This document shows positions 61,539-64,000 of a stretch of 64,000 bases of DNA, one piece after another. The notes under the pieces are model-generated. The model did no database searches. It was not told where the DNA came from and was given only the letters and a program-made list of their open reading frames with translations. Source of the DNA: Halolamina pelagica (GTDB lineage: Archaea > Halobacteriota > Halobacteria > Halobacteriales > Haloferacaceae). The DNA lies in the NCBI RefSeq assembly GCF_900115675.1, contig NZ_FOXI01000011.1:24269-88268 (forward strand). Direction: 5' to 3'. Both the position numbers and the translations under genes were made by a program. How positions within the stretch are numbered: the stretch's first letter is position 1; every line of letters begins with the position of its first letter.

Positions 61539-61562
61539 CCGTTTCGTCTCCCGACGGACGGG
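61539..61562 (+). repeat. Hairpin repeat, diverged copy C
   Basis: CCGTTTCGTCTCCCGACGG plus ACGGG keeps the outer stem and the 3' tail of copies A and B with changes inside. It lies between the arms CCGTATACCC and GGGTATACGG. Confidence 0.55.
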
Positions 61563-61582
61563 GGTCGGCGCGGCGCCGACCC
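61562..61582. repeat. 10-bp perfect inverted repeat
   Basis: GGGTCGGCGC and GCGCCGACCC flank a single G; in RNA the inner pairs would open to give a loop. Confidence 0.7.
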
Positions 61583-61728
61583 GCGGTGACCGGCTGGGTA
61601 TACGGCGGTGATCGCACGCTCACCTCAAGATACTCCCCCGCACTCGTTTGTCACGGAAGCCGTCGGCGCCGCGCCGCGCCGGACGGAGTCCGGCGTGAAG
61701 GCGCGGCGCGGGCGCCTCGGTGCCGGCA

Positions 61729-61751
61729 GCCGTCGACATCGGGTCGACGGC
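61729..61751. repeat. 9-bp perfect inverted repeat
   Basis: GCCGTCGAC and GTCGACGGC flank ATCGG, 90 bases before the OB-fold ATG. Confidence 0.7.
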
Positions 61752-61825
61752 GGCGTCGCTGGTGAGTGTCGGTCCGTGAGAAACCCGCAGTCCAGGTCGC
61801 GGGTGGCGGCGCGTCAGCGCCTTCA

Positions 61826-61840
61826 GGAGTAACTGACTCC
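61826..61840 (+). promoter_or_regulatory. Stem-loop that includes the ribosome binding site of the OB-fold gene
   Basis: GGAGT and ACTCC flank AACTG and end directly before the ATG at 61841. GGAG is the only Shine-Dalgarno candidate. Pairing would hide it, so translation may be controlled. Confidence 0.5.
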
Positions 61841-62740
61841 ATGTCCAGTAACAACGCTAGCGGAAAGGTCGTTTCGGTGGATGAACAGGCATTCGAGAAA
61901 GCGGGCGAGCAGGCGGTCGATGCAGATGGCGTCCCGGTCGTCGACGAGACGCCGGAGTTCGAGGCCGCGGTCGAGCAGGAGACGCAGGCGAAGGTGGATG
62001 CAAACCACCCGGACGGGATCGCGGACACGAGCGAGGACCGGATTCACGGTGTCACCCTCGAACAGGAGGAGCGCATTCGGGCGCGGGAAGCCGAACTGGA
62101 GCGCATCAGTGCTCAGGCCGAGCTGGGCACACAGGACGGTCGGGCGCAGCGCACGCGTGAAGTCGCCGCGCAAGGGAGCAAGGAACGCCGGCGGGAGTTC
62201 CAGAAGCGGGCCGCGAGCGTGGACCCGATGGCCGACCCCGAACGGGATGATCCTCGAGCGGCGCTCTCCCAAGATGAACTGGCGACGGTAAACACGGAGG
62301 CAAACCGACTTGCGACGCGGGTGGATGGCTGGTCGCGTGCAGCGATCAGTCGACGCCTGGCCGAAGCGGTCGTCGACGGCACGGACATGACGAGTGCGGT
62401 CGTGCAGGTGTTCGAGGCGTTGCAGACGGCCCCGGGGGGCACCGTGCCCATCGACGCTCTCGAGGACGTCGATCGCGGCACGGTCACGATCGAAGGTCGT
62501 GTGGAGACGCTTTGGGAGAACTCCTCTCCGGCTATCCAGCAAGTCGGGCTCATCGAGGACGAGAGCGGGCAAACGAAGCTGACGGTCTGGAAAGCATCGG
62601 ACGCCCCGTGGATCAAGGAAGGCGAGACGGTGCGCATCCACGAAGCAGCCACGAACTGGTACGAGGGCCGGATCTCGGTGGCCGTGACGGGGTGGAGCAG
62701 CATCCACTTCCCGGAGCGCGGTCGGTGGTGGGACGAGTGA
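61841..62740 (+). CDS. OB-fold (RPA-like) single-stranded nucleic-acid-binding protein
   Basis: The ATG at 61841 gives MSSNNASGKVVSVDEQAFEK. The 299-residue protein has an acidic N-terminus, a helical middle (EERIRAREAELERISAQAEL, SKERRREFQKRAASVDP), a small helical domain (LATRVDGWSRAAISRRLAEA) and a C-terminal OB fold from about residue 200: GTVTIEGRVETLWENSSPAI, LIEDESGQTKLTVWKASDAP, GETVRIHEAATNWYEGRISV. This is the RPA/SSB type common on haloarchaeal plasmids and islands. It likely binds ssDNA in replication or transfer of the element. A long structured stretch precedes it. Confidence 0.83.
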   Translation: MSSNNASGKVVSVDEQAFEKAGEQAVDADGVPVVDETPEFEAAVEQETQAKVDANHPDGIADTSEDRIHGVTLEQEERIRAREAELERISAQAELGTQDGRAQRTREVAAQGSKERRREFQKRAASVDPMADPERDDPRAALSQDELATVNTEANRLATRVDGWSRAAISRRLAEAVVDGTDMTSAVVQVFEALQTAPGGTVPIDALEDVDRGTVTIEGRVETLWENSSPAIQQVGLIEDESGQTKLTVWKASDAPWIKEGETVRIHEAATNWYEGRISVAVTGWSSIHFPERGRWWDE

Positions 62741-63115
62741 CATCCTCCCCGTCGTAAACGACCGGGCTTCCCGTACCGAAGGTGGGATATTTGCCGGTCT
62801 ACGACACGACCTGTTCTCTCGTGGTGAACGTCCCGCTCTCGCGGTCGAACAGGTGTGTCGATGGCTGTGCCACACAGCCGTTACTCCTATCCTCGCCATG
62901 AGGACTCGGAGTTATCTTCTGCCGCATATTCTCCGCCCCGTTGCAATCCGCGTTGGCTACTAACTCGCACGACGAGCAAACGTACAGGCCGCGTTCGACA
63001 CGGTTCGACTTCGTGTCGTCACCACATCGTGAACACGTTTTCGAGGTGTCCCACTCGTTCTCCTTCAGCACCTCGACGCCACGTATCTCGCCTTTGTATT
63101 CGAGTGCTCTGTTGA
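62741..63115 (-). mobile_element. Remnant of an IS200/IS605-group (IS1341-type, tnpB-only) element
   Basis: The element lies leftward: its tnpB 3' part is at 62799-63115 and its right end is at 62741-62766, beginning one base after the OB-fold stop. The right end has the stem-loop CCC-C-GTCGT-AA-ACGAC-C-GGG (62747-62766), typical of haloarchaeal IS605-group ends. The left end and most of tnpB are gone, apparently cut by the IS5-family element. The boundary near 63115 is approximate. Confidence 0.75.
62799..63115 (-). pseudogene. tnpB: TnpB (RNA-guided nuclease) C-terminal fragment
   Basis: The readable frame gives ALEYKGEIRGVEVLKENEWD, TSKTCSRCGDDTKSNRVERG, LYVCSSCELVANADCNGAEN. This is the TnpB zinc ribbon (CxxC...CxxC) and the last RuvC acidic motif (NADCNGAEN). 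The N-terminal domain and the first RuvC motifs are missing, so it cannot be an active nuclease. The tail to 62799 ends in a variable FTTREQVVS segment. An omega RNA, if still made, would overlap this 3' end and the right-end hairpin. Confidence 0.85.
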
Positions 63116-64000
63116 ATCCGCAGAAGGCGACAGGATAGCGTCGCTCTGAAGGGAGTAGCGAAGCGGAAGAGTCGAATGTGCCTAAACTCCTCTTCCGCTT
63201 CGTTAAGCAAGCCGCGTCGCTGGCTCAAAAGTGCTGTGCCGCCAGTCCAACGGCGGTGAGTGCTCCGACTGGCCACGGTTTTCCCGGCTGGAAGCATGTC
63301 ACGCTCCACTTTTTGCGGGTTCACATGGATGCGACGTACCGCGAAATCGTCGATTGGGCGAGTGAAATGGATCGCGTTCGTGTTTTGTTACAGCTGTCGC
63401 GGACGGCATTTCCCGCACCCTCAACGCTGTACCGGTCGTTTGAGAGGGTGCCCATGTCGGTGTGGCGCGGCTTCCTTCGAGAGTCCGCGACGATCTGCGA
63501 TCCGGGCTCGCATGGTGCCATCGATGCCACGTTCTTCGACCGCGAAGCGGCATCGAGACACTACCAACACCGCTCGGATCGCCACATACGCACGCTCAAA
63601 ACGACGGCACTCGTCGATACAGATTCGTGTGCCATTCTCGATCTTCACTGCTCAGCACACTGGCCTCACGACACCCAGACTGGCCGTCGAGTTGCCCTTC
63701 GTAACACCGAGAAAATCGAGAGTCTCGCCGGCGACAAAGGCTATGACGACCAATCTCTCCGGGACACCCTCCGGTCAGAGGGCGTCCGGCCGTTGCTGCG
63801 CCACCGGTTGTTCGCACATTACGATCACGCACACAACGCACGGTTGGACAGCGAGTTATACGGCCAGCGCTGGATGGCCGAGACCGCCTTTTCGGCCATC
63901 AAGCGTCGGTTCGGCCCCGCTGTCCACCCTCGCGTATGGTACCGCGAGTTCCGCGAGCTCGTGTTGACCGCCGCAGTCTACAACCTCGAACAAGCACTCA
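63116..64000 (+). mobile_element. IS5-family insertion sequence, right part outside the window
   Basis: The element begins near 63110-63120 inside the tnpB remnant and carries a DDE transposase that runs past the window end. Neither terminal inverted repeat can be proved because only one end is visible. Confidence 0.7.
63178..64000 (+). CDS. IS5-family DDE transposase, 3' truncated by window edge
   Basis: A single frame is open from the GTG at 63178 (PKLLFRFVKQAASLAQKCCA) to the last base, 274 codons. DDE residues are visible: D in GAIDATFFDRE, D in SLAGDKGYDDQ, and E in GQRWMAETAFSAIKRRFGP, with the Y-(2)-R-like WYREFRELVLTAAVYNLEQ after it. This is the haloarchaeal IS5 group (DDE_Tnp_1). 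The start about 60 bases from the element end is normal. The element appears intact so far as visible. Confidence 0.88.
   Translation, partial: MPKLLFRFVKQAASLAQKCCAASPTAVSAPTGHGFPGWKHVTLHFLRVHMDATYREIVDWASEMDRVRVLLQLSRTAFPAPSTLYRSFERVPMSVWRGFLRESATICDPGSHGAIDATFFDREAASRHYQHRSDRHIRTLKTTALVDTDSCAILDLHCSAHWPHDTQTGRRVALRNTEKIESLAGDKGYDDQSLRDTLRSEGVRPLLRHRLFAHYDHAHNARLDSELYGQRWMAETAFSAIKRRFGPAVHPRVWYREFRELVLTAAVYNLEQAL

Larger units (their letters stand above)
60609..61840. other. Very G+C-rich, hairpin-rich non-coding stretch before the OB-fold gene
   Basis: This 1,232-base stretch has long open frames, but all would make Arg/Pro/Gly/Cys-rich basic proteins unlike haloarchaeal ones, so I read it as non-coding. 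It contains three copies of a hairpin unit (60941, 61383, 61539), a 16-bp perfect palindrome (61416-61431), GGGTCGGCGC/GCGCCGACCC (61562-61582), a perfect 9-bp stem (61729-61751), and a distant pair CCGTATACCC/GGGTATACGG (61496 and 61596). It may be a structured RNA leader, a replication origin-like region, or a separate ncRNA. Confidence 0.6.

Noticed and set aside
60733..61765. Long open frames of about 290-305 codons in the G+C-rich stretch
   Set aside because: Their products would be rich in Arg, Pro, Gly and Cys and strongly basic, the opposite of haloarchaeal proteins, and several frames are open at once because stop codons are rare in such DNA.
61823..62899. A reverse open frame of 358 codons opposite the OB-fold gene
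   Set aside because: The forward OB-fold gene has clear family motifs, acidic composition and a ribosome site; the reverse frame has none.

Overview
The window is haloarchaeal chromosomal or megaplasmid DNA (class Halobacteria). The coding strand is G+C rich and the proteins are strongly acidic. Several genes look leaderless, with a T/A box about 25-30 bases before the ATG. Archaeal markers include TFB, HTH_10 (bacterio-opsin-activator type) regulators, Tat-type lipoproteins, an ADP-forming acyl-CoA synthetase and dodecin. No tRNA, rRNA or CRISPR array was seen.

Layout. (1) 1-13.4 kb is core genome: the 3' two-thirds of a glutamate synthase, membrane proteins (MscS-like, YdjM-like, TctA-like, DUF5518-like, VanZ-like), a UspA protein, a UshA-like phosphoesterase, dodecin, and a surface-glycan pair (STT3-like GT-C enzyme plus polyprenyl-phosphate sugar transferase). 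(2) 13.9-22.4 kb is a peptide or amide catabolic locus. An epimerase (enolase superfamily) and a creatininase-family hydrolase are transcribed leftward. A five-gene dipeptide-type ABC importer followed by an HTH_10 regulator runs rightward. A repeated 13-bp motif lies in the shared intergenic region. The substrate-binding protein appears circularly permuted. (3) 22.6-34.4 kb holds small regulators, an ABC exporter pair, an ADP-forming acyl-CoA synthetase with a BioD/DRTGG partner, a DUF3307/SatD pair, a CopB-like P-type ATPase and an internally duplicated membrane protein. (4) 34.75-43.5 kb is one giant secreted protein with PKD repeats and a PQQ propeller; it contains a 1,044-bp tandem duplication.

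(5) From about 44 kb to the end the DNA is an accessory island. It begins with a large conjugative-type ATPase carrying an apparent C-terminal nuclease-like domain, divergent from an island-encoded TFB. A run of toxin-antitoxin and winged-helix modules follows, several of them broken or present as partial copies, with ghost copies of their promoters. Next come A+T-richer genes for Tat lipoproteins (a decayed beta-helix protein, a glucuronyl C5-epimerase-like protein, an alpha/alpha-toroid protein), a frameshifted RHH/PIN pair with intact-looking operators, and a lipoprotein serpin. The island continues with a 1.2-kb very G+C-rich, hairpin-rich stretch without a credible gene, leading into an OB-fold (RPA-like) gene whose Shine-Dalgarno sequence sits in a stem-loop. 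It ends with a TnpB remnant cut by an IS5-family transposase that runs off the window.

The strongest candidates for something new are the permuted binding protein, the ATPase-nuclease fusion beside TFB, and the structured G+C-rich leader of the OB-fold gene.
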